From Hypsibius dujardini (Eukaryota > Tardigrada > Eutardigrada > Parachela > Hypsibiidae), in the NCBI GenBank assembly GCA_001579985.1, contig LRSR01008198.1, positions 1-45,958 on the forward strand: a DNA stretch of 45,958 nt. The letters are read 5' to 3'. Positions 1-11,618 of the stretch are shown piece after piece; position 1 is the stretch's first letter, and each line of letters opens with the position of its first letter. Below the pieces are notes generated by a model. It saw only the letters and a program-made list of their open reading frames with translations. It was not told where the DNA came from and searched no databases. The position numbers were made by a program, and so were the translations under genes.

Positions 1-406
1 GGGTAGGGCGCCATTGTGGGGTAGGTCGTCGTGGTCGTGGATCTTGGCGTTGTCGTGGTCGTCGCCGTGGAAGCGGGTGTGGGGTACGGCATGTAGACGT
101 ACTGTCCGTACGCGCTACCGTAGGAGTTGTAGGAGTAGGCTTGGGTCGTGGTGGTCGTCGGTCGAGTAGTGGTGGCAGTTGTCGTTGTTGTTGTCGGGGC
201 CGTAGTGTAAACGGGCGGGGGCGCGGGGTAAGGCACGTAGATGTACTGTCCGTAGGCGTTGCCACCGCCGCCGTAGGAGCCGTAGGACGGGTAGGGCGCC
301 ATTGTGGTGGGTCGAGGAGTGGTCGTCGTCGGGGTCGGAGCGGGTGTTGCTGCTCTCGTTGTGGTGGTCGTCGGGGTGGTGATCTCCACCGGCGGGCGAG
401 GAATGA
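1..406 (-). CDS. Thr/Tyr-rich repeat protein, internal exon (partial)
   Basis: The minus strand reads open through the window edge as a low-complexity protein. Runs of threonine and proline alternate with tyrosine/glycine blocks. Two related blocks can be read, one around AYGQYVYMPYPTP and one around AYGQYIYVPYPAP, each followed by a poly-Thr linker, and MAPYP recurs. The upstream edge is placed at 406 because a tatag acceptor on the minus strand sits just before the open frame (IPRPPVEITT...), and no good start codon is seen. The composition suits an extracellular, mucin-like or cuticle/eggshell protein, which is inference. No family is recognised. The neighbouring Gly/Met repeat gene lies on the same strand, so this may be a small cluster of structural secreted proteins. 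The gene continues beyond base 1. Confidence 0.5.
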
Positions 407-1076
407 CTATAGAATGAGGAGATGCTATTAGCGGGCAGTCTTCTCTTGATATTACAGCCACACGTGCAAGTGACATATTACTAAACAATTAATAACGTCA
501 ATCAAATCGGACTATTTAGTACTACAGTTGAAGCAGAGCTACAGATATACTGTGTATGCAGTACGATATGTATCAGCAGCGTGGTTAAATAAATTCTTGA
601 AAAATGAAGATTGTATTTACAGTAAGAAACTTTTTATCATGTGAAGATGTAATAATAATAAAAAATGGGCATCGAGCATTGACTTGTGAGTAGAAGTACC
701 GTAGAGTAACTGTTTTAACATTATAACTTCAAATACGTCTCCGCAGGAGGACAACATGACCCATCGTCTAAAATATACGTTATTTATTTAGTAAAAAATG
801 AAATTTGGCATTACGACTAATAAGCATGTACTAGTATATTCAAAGTTAGAAACGGTCCTTCAAAACTTCCTTATTAGGAAGGCATGGTATAAATATCCAT
901 TATTGCTGACTGTTTCTGACGACTTATATAGTATGCACCAATAGTTATATATACATATACATATATACGTACATCTAAGGGTGCCATCTATTTCTTTTAA
1001 AGATTTCATGTTAGTTTGTCCTAAGAATATAAATTATAGAGGTACGGGTAACTTCTACCTTCTACTTTGTTATAAT
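407..1076. other. AT-rich non-coding gap (intron or intergenic)
   Basis: I see no supported coding segment here. The stretch is AT-rich with scattered short TA-repeat runs near 945-975. It is either an intron of the partial Thr/Tyr-rich gene or the spacer to the Gly-rich gene. Confidence 0.5.
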
Positions 1077-1820
1077 TTACTTACATAGACCCCATCCTTG
1101 CAATGCCAGCGGTACTGGTTTCACACCGGGCTCCCAGTATCCACTAAAGCCCCCTCTACCGGGGTAACCACCGTAGCCCATCTGAGGAGCTCCATCGTTA
1201 TAGGCTCCACTACCGCCACCTCCACCATACCCGCTTCCACCACTCGAATCACCACTATAACCCGGATATCCTCCCGATCCCATACTCTGCGAGTCATATC
1301 CGCCGCCATTCCGGTTTGACGACATTTGTTGCTGCGGCAGGTCCATTTGCCCGCCCATTCCGCCCATCCCTCCTAAGCCCATCCCACCCATACCACCCAT
1401 ACCACCCATACCACCCATACCACCGCTTCCCATACCACCCATACCACCGCCTCCAAACCCTCCTCCAGCACCATTAATCGTACTCAACGGTCCGGTCGGT
1501 CCATTGTTACCGAAGGCACCCGCGTTGATGGCATTGAATCCGCCGGGTGCACTGTCTAAACTGGTGAATGGTCCGCCTGCCGATCCGATCCTGTTAAAAC
1601 CGCTGTTGTCGATGTTGCCGCCTCCGAAAACAGCAGCAACCCTACGCGACGGATCACTCCCGTCATTGGTGGTCTGAGGTTGGATGTTATTTTGCCCGAT
1701 CCCGCCACCGGGACCCAATCGGCCGCCACCGTTCTCTGCGAAGCTGGCAATGTTGAACTGAGATTGAACGTTGACTGAAAGGACGGCGCATATGCAAATG
1801 GTCAATAATAAGCGGCCCAT
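1077..1820 (-). CDS. Secreted glycine/methionine-rich repeat protein
   Basis: An uninterrupted 247-residue frame. I start at the ATG at 1818-1820 because it opens a classic signal peptide (MGRLLLTICICAVLSVNVQS) ending before QFNIASF; a further in-frame ATG lies 13 codons upstream but would bury the signal. After the signal comes an Asn/Gly-rich segment, then GMGGMGG repeats around residues 125-160, then Gly/Tyr/Ser repeats. The C-terminus leaves the repeat pattern and ends in VPLALQGWGLCK. Secreted Gly-rich proteins of this kind are common in invertebrate cuticle, eggshell or secreted matrix, but no named family is recognised. No intron is needed. The non-repetitive signal and tail argue against this being a chance open frame in a repeat. 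Confidence 0.65.
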   Translation of the reverse strand: MGRLLLTICICAVLSVNVQSQFNIASFAENGGGRLGPGGGIGQNNIQPQTTNDGSDPSRRVAAVFGGGNIDNSGFNRIGSAGGPFTSLDSAPGGFNAINAGAFGNNGPTGPLSTINGAGGGFGGGGMGGMGSGGMGGMGGMGGMGGMGLGGMGGMGGQMDLPQQQMSSNRNGGGYDSQSMGSGGYPGYSGDSSGGSGYGGGGGSGAYNDGAPQMGYGGYPGRGGFSGYWEPGVKPVPLALQGWGLCK

Positions 1821-2435
1821 CGTGGATGCGTGGATGAGGCCTGTCGAAATGAGGCACACAAAGATGGGGGGGATCGCCCGTGGGTTCTATAGAGCCATGT
1901 GTTAAAAGCAATGCGGAGAGAAGGCTTTACACGGAAAGAGTGTTTCTTTTGCTGCGGATGCGGAACTGACGGAGAGTCTTCGAGGCCTTTCTTCTTTCTG
2001 CTACTGTATTATTAGGTTTTGTGTTGACGCGCGTGAGAACAGCAGAATGATGGACCCTATACTCCGCTGATAATCTATGTCAGTTGAACGATGTTCTATA
2101 GCGCTAAGTAGTGACTGTATGTGAGAAATGTGAAGACGATTCTATGACTGGCAGGATTATATTGTTATAAATTCGCGGAGCAATTATAGTGCCTTGCGGA
2201 CACAATAAAAGACGATTTATATACCGGTAACGCGCAGAGCATTTGGCGGGCTAGGTCAACTGACCACTGCACGCTACACACACACGGTACAACACTTTGT
2301 GTTCTGCACCCGCTGAAAGTACCCGTTTTTTTTAACCAGCATGATTACTGACTTATATGAGATCCATACGAAAGAATAAGTTACCATACGAGCATACTTT
2401 GTGTTCGTAATGTGCTGTCATTGACGATCTAAACA

Positions 2436-2644
2436 CAGTTGAGTACTCACGCACAGTTGAGTACTCGCGCACAGTTGAGTACTCCCGCACAGTTGAGTAC
2501 TCCCGCACAGTTGAGTACTCGCGCACAGTTGAGTACTCCCGCACAGTTGAGTACTCACGCACAGTTGAGTACTCTCGCACAGTTGAGTACTCGCGCAGTT
2601 GAGTACTCACGCACAGTTGAGTACTCCCGCACAGTTGAGTACTC
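2436..2644. repeat. 18-bp tandem array, about 12 copies
   Basis: The unit is cagttgagtactcNcgca, repeated about twelve times. Nearly all variation falls on one base (N = a, g, c or t) just after the palindromic gagtactc core. One unit lacks two bases (around 2594-2600), which shifts the frame. Because 18 is a multiple of three the array stays open in several frames on both strands, so apparent STVREY-type proteins are artefacts. Confidence 0.9.
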
Positions 2645-3524
2645 GTTCTCTCTTCTCTACAGAAGAGAGTGATCGATTGTTCTTCAGACATTACTTTGTT
2701 GGTCTAACGGAGAAGTCGGTTGTAAGACAAAGTAAAAGTAATATTCACTTGGTCGGCCTGTTTACGTTATACATTTTATGGTTTTTCCTCTGATTTCAAG
2801 GCATTACAGTTCAATGGCAGATCATTTACCCTTGATTCCGATCTGACTGTCGACGATCACAGCTCGTCTCAATGCGTTCTAGATCTCAAGAATTTACCAC
2901 ACATAACGTGGATCTCGCAATCTAAACGTGAATACTGCAAATATATAACACGCTACGTTTTATGATTTCCCGTGCATAGTACGTAAGCGCCACGAAAGTG
3001 ATGCAAAGACCATACAGTAGAGGTCCACCCGGAAGACCGTGTGTTAAAACTTCGCGAAACAGACTCATCAATGCAAAATAATTTGCTTAATCGATAGAGG
3101 CACAGAAAAAGGGTAACGTGACCGATGCTCGCGACCAGGTACTCTTCTCGCGTGTCATCCTGAGGCGGAACAGCGGAGGCAGACACAAGACCACCTGTGC
3201 TTCCAATACACCAGCGGAATGGAGTTGGAATTACCAGCAACGATGTTGTGGAATTGGAATTACCAGCACGACATTGTGGAATTGCAGTCTGAACACTCAG
3301 AGATGCATGCGCAACAGCTGTTTCCAGTTGCAGTGCATATTGCTGAGCACATTATACCAGTTCAAAAATTCCCTATCAAACATCCTATCTATCTGCATGA
3401 TCAATTTCTCCGTGCAATCGGAGATGTCTAAATTTTTCCGCTCTATTTTTAGGTCGCCATTTCGCTGCGCCACCACGCTATGCTAATACAACATTTTGCC
3501 GGGAAACTCTTTACCGACGTTGCC

Positions 3525-3675
3525 GTGCTTTCCCCCTCTACTGCTTTCCCCCTCTACTGCTTTCCCCTTCTACTGCTTTCCCCCTCTACTGCAGCGGCTT
3601 CCGCTCTCGCGGGCTCGCAATTTGTCCGCGGTACGTCTTGCCTGCCTGCCTGCCTGCCTGTCTGTCTGTCTGTCT
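3525..3675. repeat. Pyrimidine-rich 16-bp repeats and CTGC/TCTG microsatellite
   Basis: The unit ctttccccctctactg recurs about four times at 3525-3595. It is followed at 3636-3675 by tgcc and then tgtc tetranucleotide runs. No coding meaning is seen. Confidence 0.8.
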
Positions 3676-3928
3676 GCTCGGGGTGGTTTTTTTTCAGCGC
3701 AAAAAGTCGTCTAGCAGTACCCTCCATTTGCTCGTAGGGGTGGACGTGCTCGGCGGCAGCTTCGGTGTGGAGTATGAAGCTGGGCGTCCGACTTGTCTCT
3801 CATCACACCGTAGAATAATCCAATTCCGCTGCTGCTGGAAGAGCTCCCAGAGGGTTTGATCTTTGCTCGCGGATTTCGGGCGCACCTTGTAACGGGGAAG
3901 GTGGTGCTGCGAGAAGACCGGCTTCACG

Positions 3929-6068
3929 ATGGATCCGGAATTGTTTTTGGACGTGGCGAATTACATCAAGGAGGTGAGACGAGACGCAGACGGTGGGAAT
4001 TTATTCCGATGTCGGGATTTTTTTGCAAGGATTCGTTTGTCTTTTTATTGTTTACGTAAAAGATAAATTACTTCTTCGCATATTTGATTGCTATGTAAAA
4101 AATTTATTCTGACGAATTCACAGAATGGCTGGTCTAGATTCGTCATGCTGTATATTTCTAAAGGGGATAATCACAAGTATATTAATACTCAATGGTTACA
4201 GCTATTTTACCCTTCCCTTATGTGGGGCCCATTAGCACCCCGGCTATTTTACCCCTCCTATGCTGTCCGTTCCTCCATCGCCCGTCGGTCCATCCGTCCA
4301 TCCGCCCGTCCATCTGTCCGACAACGGACGGATGATTAACGGATGGACAAAGGACGGACAGACGAAAAACGGACGGATGGACGGACAGACGGACGGACGG
4401 ACAACATAGGAAGGGTAAAATAGCAAGTGCGCGATTTGGGCTCCTGGTGATGTATACAGGGAGGGTTAAAATAGCCGGGGTACTATTAGACTTTTGTCGA
4501 TGTATTAAGAGAGGGGTAAAATAGCCGGGGTTCTATTTGCCCTAAAAAGGGGGTAAGATAGCCACTCAGATACTAAAGGGATACTGCATTGCAGAAATTG
4601 CACCGTATTATTTTGTACTGTTTATGCAATCCGTACCTACATTCTTATTTTCTGTTGCATTATTTGTGAGCGACTGTAAATTAAGTTAGGTGTAAATAGT
4701 TTTCTCAACTTGACGTTCATCCGAAATAAAACTTTAGCAACAATCGTTGTAGTTTCCGACTGTTAGCTATGTGCCGACTGTTAGCTATACCGTGCCGCCG
4801 TGCCCAAGTCTTTCACGGACTTGTGTTCTATGCTACCCTCGGGGTGGTACCCTGTCTGGATGCATTGTGCAATACTTCAAAAGTTCATATGCTATCTCTA
4901 GGTCCATCACATCGCGTATCCATTGTTCGACGTCGCTCACTTTGCCATGTCGTGCATACATGTCCGCGATGATATGTCCCCAAGTGAGTTTCTTTTACAA
5001 GTACTGCTGTACCAGTCTACCGCTGGGCCTAACGTATGTTTTGCAGATTTTTTGGTAGTCTCACGGAAACACCCACTGGCTTGCTGGATCTCCTGCATGC
5101 TTTCCTGCTTTGCCGGATATATCCTAGCCAATGCCCTCCTTGGTGAAATGCCCCTAGCTCCGCTGAAAGACCCAAAGGAGGTTGGACTTGCCAGTCTTGT
5201 GTGGTATGTTCCGACGATGCGGACTCTTTCCAGAAAATGGACTCTCTTCAATCGGAATGTCTCTTCAATCGGAATGTCGTGGTTATAGGTATCTCATCTT
5301 CTACTCGCCATTCGACATCGTCTATACCCTGTGCAAATGGTTCCCGGTGAAACTGATCCTCTCACTGCTAAAGGAGGTCCAACGCGTTCATAAAGTGCAT
5401 GCCGGAGTCCATCACACAGCTAAGATGTATCCACATGCCTACTTGGTGCAGGTTATCATTGGAGTCGTCAAGGGTAAACGTTTATAGTACTCTACCAAGC
5501 CATACCGGATCTACAAATTTGATTCCAATTTTAGGAGCTGGAGCCGGATTTAGTAAGATTGCGGAGCGGTTCATCCGGGGCACTTGGATACCGACCGGTC
5601 ATGAATTTCTGCAGCCCACCTTGTAAGCACCAATTTGCTTGGGTTCTGCTGGGAATTGTGGCACCTTTTGTTTTTAACTCTGCTTTATTATTATTCCAGC
5701 CCGACCAAAGCTTGCGCGGCAGCAGCATTACTTTTTGTCGCCGAGGCCAACACCACCTACATCACAGCGCCTCACTCCTTTGTCTACCTCGGAGTGGTCA
5801 TCTTCTTCGTGTATTTCAAGTTTTCCAGCATGATGTTCTCCATACACGACCCCTTCATGCCCCTGGAGAACCTCTTCTGCGCTGTAGGTTTAAAAGGCAT
5901 CCTGCATTTAGGTGAATCAATCTCTATGACGATCACTGTTTCCCTGTGTAGACCTTCATGGGAGGAGTATGGGATGCCATATCGCGGGCCTTGATGAGCG
6001 CTCGTGAAAAACCGGCCACCAAAGTTCCCGGAGTCGCCAACGGCGATACCGACAAAAAGAAGCTTTGA
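3929..6068 (+). CDS. TMEM38: TRIC-type trimeric intracellular cation channel (TMEM38 homologue)
   Basis: Seven exons: 3929-3973, 4902-4983, 5047-5203, 5289-5473, 5535-5622, 5700-5883, 5952-6068. They join in frame into 285 residues, the usual TRIC-A/B length. TRIC channels sit in the ER/SR membrane and carry K+ counter-current during Ca2+ release. Visible family features in order are PLFDVAHFAMSC (first helix), HPLACWISCMLSCFAGYILA, LASLVWYLIFYSPFD, the basic KEVQRVHK segment that in TRICs contacts phosphoinositide, VVKGAGAGF, RGTWIPTGHEFLQPTFPTKA, TYITAPHSFVYL, PLENLFCATFMGGVWDAISRAL, and a lysine-rich tail ending KKKL. The layout resembles the nematode TRIC proteins. Exon 1 is the least certain join, since intron 1 is 928 bp and carries an inverted-repeat element. 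The other joins are fixed by codon completion and conserved residues. Confidence 0.94.
4198..4566. mobile_element. Inverted-repeat MITE-like element, family D copy 1 (TRIC intron 1)
   Basis: It starts with gctattttaccc-type sequence, has (t)ccgtccgt/acggacgg self-complementary arms in the middle and ends with reverse-complement ggggtaaaatagcc-type units. A close relative lies at 31119-31592, sharing gcgatttgggc and gtgatgtatacagggagg. No transposase frame is present, so it is non-autonomous. Confidence 0.75.
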
Positions 6069-6386
6069 GCCCGGCAAGGTTGAGCTCAAGCTCCAGGACC
6101 CCCCTCTTCAAGTTCCGTGGCCTTGAAGATTGAAAGATGCGCCTTCTCTGTCCACGTACAATCAGCGATCCCGAGTTGCCTTTTCCCCTCACAACGCCAC
6201 AGATGCCGTTTTGGACTTCCTTTTCGGGAGAACCTTTTACTCTAAACTTGAATCTAGTCTCCTGAAGAGTCCATTTACCGTTTTATTATCTCCACTCGCA
6301 AGCTGCCAAACCAACCTTAATATGTACCTTAATTCAGGACCTTGTTGTTTTGTAAAACACCGCTTCGGTGATACGGTATGAATATG

Positions 6387-6558
6387 ACAGTACTGTACTG
6401 TCGCAATTCTAACGGCCGTTTTTTGGCCCTACCAGTAAATTACGACCCCCGGGCCCAGGCCGGGCCGGAATTGAATCCGTGACGTCACACGCAGTCTTGC
6501 ACGGGGGGAGGCGGGGCTAAGTTGGCCGTTAGAATCGCGACAGTACCGGTACAGTACG
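6387..6558. mobile_element. Inverted-repeat MITE-like element, family C copy 1
   Basis: The left arm tactgtcgcaattctaacgg is mirrored by ccgttagaatcgcgacagta on the right, about 30 bp of near-perfect terminal inverted repeat. The 110-bp core is GC-rich and has no coding capacity. A sister element with the same outer cagtactgtactg end and a diverged inner arm lies at 18331-18485. Confidence 0.8.
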
Positions 6559-6743
6559 AGTATGTTGATTTTGTTCTACCACCGTAGTGCGAAGATCCTA
6601 CTGCGGTACTGCGGTTACCATTACGACTACGAGTACAAGACCGTTGCGTCATACAACGAACTGTCGGAGAGACAGTCGAATCCTCGTGTCACTTCGCTAT
6701 TTCGGACGACGTTGTTTGTCTTAAGAGTCACTTACTAGATGTC

Positions 6744-6992
6744 TCACATCTTCATGCCATAAACATTCCCGTCGACACCCACAGAAGCACGATGCCACGG
6801 ACCGGGCGACTCACGCCAAGCAAACTGAATGTCCTCTTTCCTCATTTGGAGGATTTTGCATCGCGAACCATCGACGAATTCCTTCCTGTCGTTGAGTTTC
6901 CATACGAGTACAGGTCTAACCGCGAGTGTAGAGGATATCGGTAAATATAACAGGTCTCCAGTTGTTTGTTTTGGTCGTTTTGGCCATCTGAT
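6744..6992 (-). CDS. Unassigned coding-like frame (hypothetical)
   Basis: The first ATG of this frame is at about 7001 (MDEPIRWPKRPKQT...), and it ends GVDGNVYGMKM. The codon pattern and residue composition look protein-like (for example VWKLNDRKEF, IQFAWRESPGPWHRAS). It could be an intronless small gene, a 3' exon of another transcript or a decayed fragment. No splice partner was found, though cgcggttag near 6925 could act as an acceptor. No family is recognised. Confidence 0.25.
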   Translation of the reverse strand: MRWPKRPKQTTGDLLYLPISSTLAVRPVLVWKLNDRKEFVDGSRCKILQMRKEDIQFAWRESPGPWHRASVGVDGNVYGMKM

Positions 6993-7318
6993 GGGCTCGT
7001 CCATGCATCGTGTACTATTACCTTCTGGCAATCTATTTTTGAAGGAAAATTATCTTATCGCTGTGCCGCAACAGTGGATTCTGCATTTAGTGGGAACAGG
7101 CCGAAACTGCAGAATTCTGTTATTCAAGTTCAAATCACGTTCCTGACACCAGCCGCGTATGGAGATGCACAACGAAAACAAAGAAAAGCTGAACGTAAAA
7201 TTTTGATACGGGAAAAAAAAGAAAGGGACCAGATATCAGTCAGTCTCGGGATAGGAAAGAAAGTGAGGCTCGGACTTTGCCAGCAAAACAGTCAGAAGCG
7301 GAAAGCAACCCGTCAAAT

Positions 7319-10300
7319 TTAATCGTCCTCTTGAATGGGCGGCAGCAGATGCGTCCCTACATGAACAGGAGGCGTTTCACCGGGCGGTAGAAAGTGAGTG
7401 CCCACACGGGCTCGGTGCTCAGTATTGGCCGCCGGAAGTGCATCCAGATCGGGGATTCTCGTTGACGCAATGAGTAGGAGGTCACTGGTGTTGTGGATCG
7501 TGTCCGAATCGTCGATCCCGCGTTCGACCCGGAAAAGCCCGCTCTCTGCAATGTCCAGGTGTCCGTTCTGTTCGCTATGGGGCGGGATAACGGTGATCTC
7601 GTTCAGATTGAGTTGGATTCGCCGACGACGGCGACGCATGAAATTTTTCACTACTGGGAAGAGTAAGAGCATGAGGGAGGCCAAGATCATTCCGGCACTT
7701 GCGGTGTAGAAAGTGACGTCGTAGTTGTCCGTTTGGTCGTACAGATAGCCTACAAAATAGAACGTCAAATTAACAGAGAAATTCTAGTGAACAGACAAGT
7801 ACAGGTCGGGAATATAACGACAAACGAGGGATGCAGTCAAGTAAAGTCAAATAGGCACAACGACAAACCTATGCAGTATACCCAACTAAGATGTCAAGGA
7901 CATACCGGCCAGGGGCGGTCCAAATAACGTCGCAATGCCTTGCGCGAAGTACAGCAGCCCGAAGGCACTGCTAAAGTACTTCTCATCCACAATGTCCACC
8001 AGAATGACCGCAAACAACGGATTACTCCCGCTGATGAAGAAGCCAAACAAGGCGCTATACGCTGCCAACGCCTCATACGTCACGAAGAACGGCACGAACC
8101 CCGTGAGGATCCCACAGACCAACGTGGACGCCGCAAACAGCACCAAACTGTTGCACCAAGTTCGATCGCCCAGCCATCCATAAATCGGCTGCCCGATCGT
8201 GGTGACAATCCCGATGATGGACAGTAGGAACGAGGCCTTCTGAAAGTCGATGCCCTGCGTCGTCGCATTGTCCGTCCCAAAATCGCAGGGCACATCCACC
8301 ACGAGATACAAGATGAGATTCGCCACGCAAAACAGGCAAAACTTCACACTGCGCAGCGGCTTGACGTTGAAGAGTAGCCGACGAATTTGTCGCAACTCCC
8401 GTCGGAGGGGCTTCAAGAGGAACCTCAGTTTCCCGCCTTCTTCCGTGTCTTCCTCTTGCGACAGATCCACCTCGGACGTCAAGTCGGGACAGGACAGCGA
8501 TTCCATGGCGGCCAGTTTCAGCGGGACGTGGAATCCGTAGCGCTTCCAATTGACGACGTGATGTTGGCCGAACAGGTAGCTACGTCGGCGGTCAACGATC
8601 CGGCGTTGAACGGGCGGCGGCGGTTTGTCGAAGCGCACTCGTTTCCTGCGTTCCACCGGAAGCAGCGGATGGATACTGGGGCTTGCGGTGTTTTTGAGGG
8701 CCGAAGGACCGGGAGTGTTGTTGGAGGTGGCCTGCTGATGAGTGGACTGCTTCGGAGAGAGCATATTATCCGTGCTGCCAGTCGTGACCATATGCGGTGG
8801 TGTTTCCACAGACACCTGAAAATCGAAGACGTTCACCAATTAGTGTTTAGAAAGGACTACAAATCTCACAACTGTGGTGACAAAAACAGATGATCATAAT
8901 CATTAATAACTGGCAAAGAAATCGATATACCAACGCGGTTGTCACAAACAAATCAAATTATGGCCAATCGATGATTTCCACCCACACAAATAATACCAAT
9001 AACTTTAGTGGCCGAATATTAAAACAAGTCGTTAGCATTAGAGGATGAAAGTTAAGTTTATATGATTTGTCGATAACATGCTGATTTGTGATTTGACTGT
9101 ATTTTTCTAGTACATCGAGGAAAGGTTCTCTATTCTGTTACTATATTCCGTATGCAAAATTAAGGCGCTGTCCCAGACTGGCTTTGACTTGAAAGCACTG
9201 CTTTTAAGAATAAATAGAGAGAAAAATCTATTACAACTCGACAAAAGGGAAATCGATACCGAAATAATGGCTCACCTGTCGGTAGTAAGTCGGTATCTCA
9301 ATCATGCTGACACATCGCCGCATATTATGCAGATCATCCGCATCAAACGTCGACTTGGAATCGCCATCCGAGTCGTCATCCGAGTCGGAGACATTACACG
9401 ACCTCGAGGCTCCTCCCAATCCCATCTCCTCCGGCTCCCGCATCACCGCACCAAAGACGACAATGTTGAGGAAGACTCCCGCCAGAATGAGAAAAGTCCC
9501 CTCCAGCAGATACGTCTCCAAGAGGTACGTCACAAATGGAGCGAAGATGAACATGCCGATGCCGCTGCCGGCGGAGGAGATACCCATGGTGAAGGAGAGC
9601 CGGTTGTCGAACCACCGCACCAGGATGAACATGGAGGTGACGTAAACGAGGGAGAGTCCGAAACCGGCAATCAGGCCCAGGGTTACGCACAACGCCTCGA
9701 TAGATGTCGCGAAGACGCTCAAACCGAAACCGAACGCAGAAAGGATGGCGCCCAGAATGGTAATTGGCCGGCAGCCGTATTGTTCCGCTAAAGCAGACGC
9801 GATGGGACCAGCTAGGAGTGGGACCGCACTGAAGACTGAGCCGACCCAGGCGGTTTTGCCCTTGGTTTCACCGAACACCTATAGGAAAGAGAAGTAATAT
9901 CAGTCGAGTGATATACATGCAGAAAACTGAAAAAATATGTCCTTATATTCGTAACGAAACCAATGGCAGGAAACCTTCGCAACTTTTTGTCTGACTTTTT
10001 CGCGATCTCCTCGTAAGCTAACTCGATCAATCTCAGTCCTTGACTCTCGTGTCTGCTTGATGAATTGATCATATGTTTCGGGATTATTGTCTCTCTAAAG
10101 TTTTGTCTTCAAACATCAAACCATTCGACTGCAAGTATTTGAAATGCCATCTGCTGATCTATTCTCGATGGCTCCAGTGTTCGCATATGGATTTGCCCAG
10201 TAACGCATTATCGTACATATCCCGCTCGGCTGCATTCAGTCGCAAACCAAATCGATCGGCAAAAACTCCAATTCTGCCATTACCTAGCGCCAAGAACCCG

Positions 10301-10774
10301 TCACAGGTCGTCGGCCGGAAAGTCCAGCAGGGTTCTACACCTAGTCTCCGAACTCTGCCGTCTGTATTTATGTCTGCCGGTGTCTGTCTGTCTGTCTGTA
10401 TGTCTGTCTGTATGTCTGTATGTCTGTATGTCTGTCTGTCTGTCTCTGTGTCTCTCTGTCTGTCTCTCTCCCTGCTTGCATTGCTAGACTGTGTATACCT
10501 GGAGGAGTTCCACAAAGATGATCCCGTGGGCGTTGGCCACTCCGTCGGCGATAATCTGGATGGCGAAGGACGCCAACACCACCACCCAACCCCATCCACC
10601 GTCTGGCTTCAACGTGGACACACTCTCCTCGTCATCGTCCGCCGCACTGTTCAGGCTGTTCAGTCGAACTCGGGATTTGTAGTTGTGTCGAGTAGTGAAG
10701 GCCGACGATGCAGGCGAGCCGTCGAAAAAGTGGGGATCCCGTAAGGGCGATAGCCGATCCTCTAGCTGCGCCAT
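7319..10774 (-). CDS. Monocarboxylate transporter-like MFS protein (SLC16 family)
   Basis: Four exons, 10774-10499, 9878-9276, 8815-7906 and 7749-7319, join exactly in frame (phases 0, 0, 1) into 739 residues. MCTs are 12-helix plasma-membrane carriers, usually proton-linked for lactate, pyruvate or related acids. The family signature PDGGWGWVVV at the start of the first helix is clear (about residue 58). Exon 2 holds helices 2-6, including the arginine-bearing VRWFDNRLSFTMGIS stretch and REPEEMG after helix 6. A long, acidic Ser/Asp-rich cytoplasmic loop follows, spanning the exon 2/3 junction and the Pro-rich start of exon 3. Exons 3-4 hold helices 7-12, then an RRRRRR stop-transfer run and a polar tail. 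The start at 10774 (MAQLEDRL) is the first ATG; a ccatag acceptor 25 bases upstream suggests a spliced 5' UTR. Substrate cannot be told from sequence; MCT8/10/12-like orphans are equally possible. Confidence 0.92.
10378..10472. repeat. TCTG tetranucleotide microsatellite (MCT intron 1)
   Basis: A run of tctg with some tatg and tctc variants lies inside the first MCT intron. On the coding strand it reads as a CAGA array. Open frames across it are artefacts. Confidence 0.9.
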
Positions 10775-11299
10775 ACTGTCCGGCTGCGGCCTCGGCAATG
10801 CTATGGAAAAGGAACAACTGTCGATCAGTATTTGGACAATAGACTAAGAATTGATGGAGAGTCGACGGACATAAAGACAAGCATTCATAGAGGCAAACCC
10901 GACAAAGACAGGTAAGACAAACATACTGTGATTAATACCGACATTCATACTGTGCTATCAGCAAAGAGTCACTGTCTCCAGATGAATAGCATTCAACTTA
11001 CCGACGACCGGTTTAGAAATCATTGGAAGAGATTAAAGAATATCTGCAGATTTGAAGAAGAAGAGGGGACGGAATAAGACGAGGCAGCAGCAGCCAAATA
11101 ACGGGAATCGGCAGAAATAAATTAAACGGATAGGTGCAGTCATAAAATCCGCAGTAGAGAGCGAGATGAAAGGCGTAAGGAGAAGTAAAGGTACTGTCCT
11201 ATATTTATAACTGGAACAGAAGCGTTTTCACACACACAGGAAACTGTTGTGGCTGGTTTTTCTCTCCTGCGCTGGTAAATATCACAGTGTGAGATCCTT
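10775..11299. other. MCT upstream region
   Basis: No coding signal is supported. The minus strand has an acceptor-like ccatag just upstream of the MCT coding start, consistent with a 5' UTR intron. The rest is A-rich spacer. Confidence 0.4.
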
Positions 11300-11618
11300 T
11301 TACAGATGACCGGCCCCACTGACGTCCAGTAGGAGGGGTTGGTCGTCCGATTGTTTGCGACGACAACTACTACTCGATAAGGACAAATACCGTGATTCCC
11401 GCCTCGTCGTCGCAGGATCGCAGGAGAATATCTCCAGATTGTCAATGCCAAATTCCCACAACAGGGAACTGCGCGGCAGCTTCTTCCGGCACAGCACCGG
11501 ACAGTTGTCGGTGGTGGGTTGCTTCTCCTTCCTGGTCCGGAGAAACTTCAGGTCGCGGCTGGCGTCGCAGTGGTTGGGGTTTCGCTTTCGGTACCTCATC
11601 CACATACAGGGGCTTTTT
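11300..11618 (-). CDS. Terminal exon of an unidentified Cys-containing protein
   Basis: A clean acceptor (gcttacag) opens a 106-codon frame that ends in TAA at 11300. Codons are strongly biased to G/C at the third base, like the sure genes nearby. The residues include MWMRYRKRNPNHC, TTDNCPVLCRKKLP and NLEIFSCDPATTRR, giving five or six cysteines and many basic residues; the last part is Ser-rich. It looks like the 3' end of a secreted or extracellular protein but I recognise no family. Upstream partner exons were not resolved; 11960-12150 on the same strand is one candidate. Confidence 0.4.

Larger units (their letters stand above)
1821..3928. other. Gene-free spacer with tandem repeats
   Basis: No supported gene. 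It contains the 18-bp tandem array at 2436-2644, a run of 16-bp pyrimidine-rich repeats at about 3525-3595 and a CTGC/TCTG microsatellite at about 3636-3675. Open frames across it are short, start at non-ATG codons or come from the repeats. Confidence 0.5.
6069..7318. other. Convergent spacer between TRIC and MCT genes
   Basis: TRIC and MCT converge here. The spacer holds a 170-bp inverted-repeat element (6387-6558) and one coding-like minus-strand frame at 6744-6992. Nothing else is supported. Confidence 0.5.

Noticed and set aside
2353-2793. Open frames on both strands reading as STVREY or AQLST repeats
   Set aside because: They are produced by the 18-bp array, whose length is a multiple of three; the two-base deletion breaks the frame.
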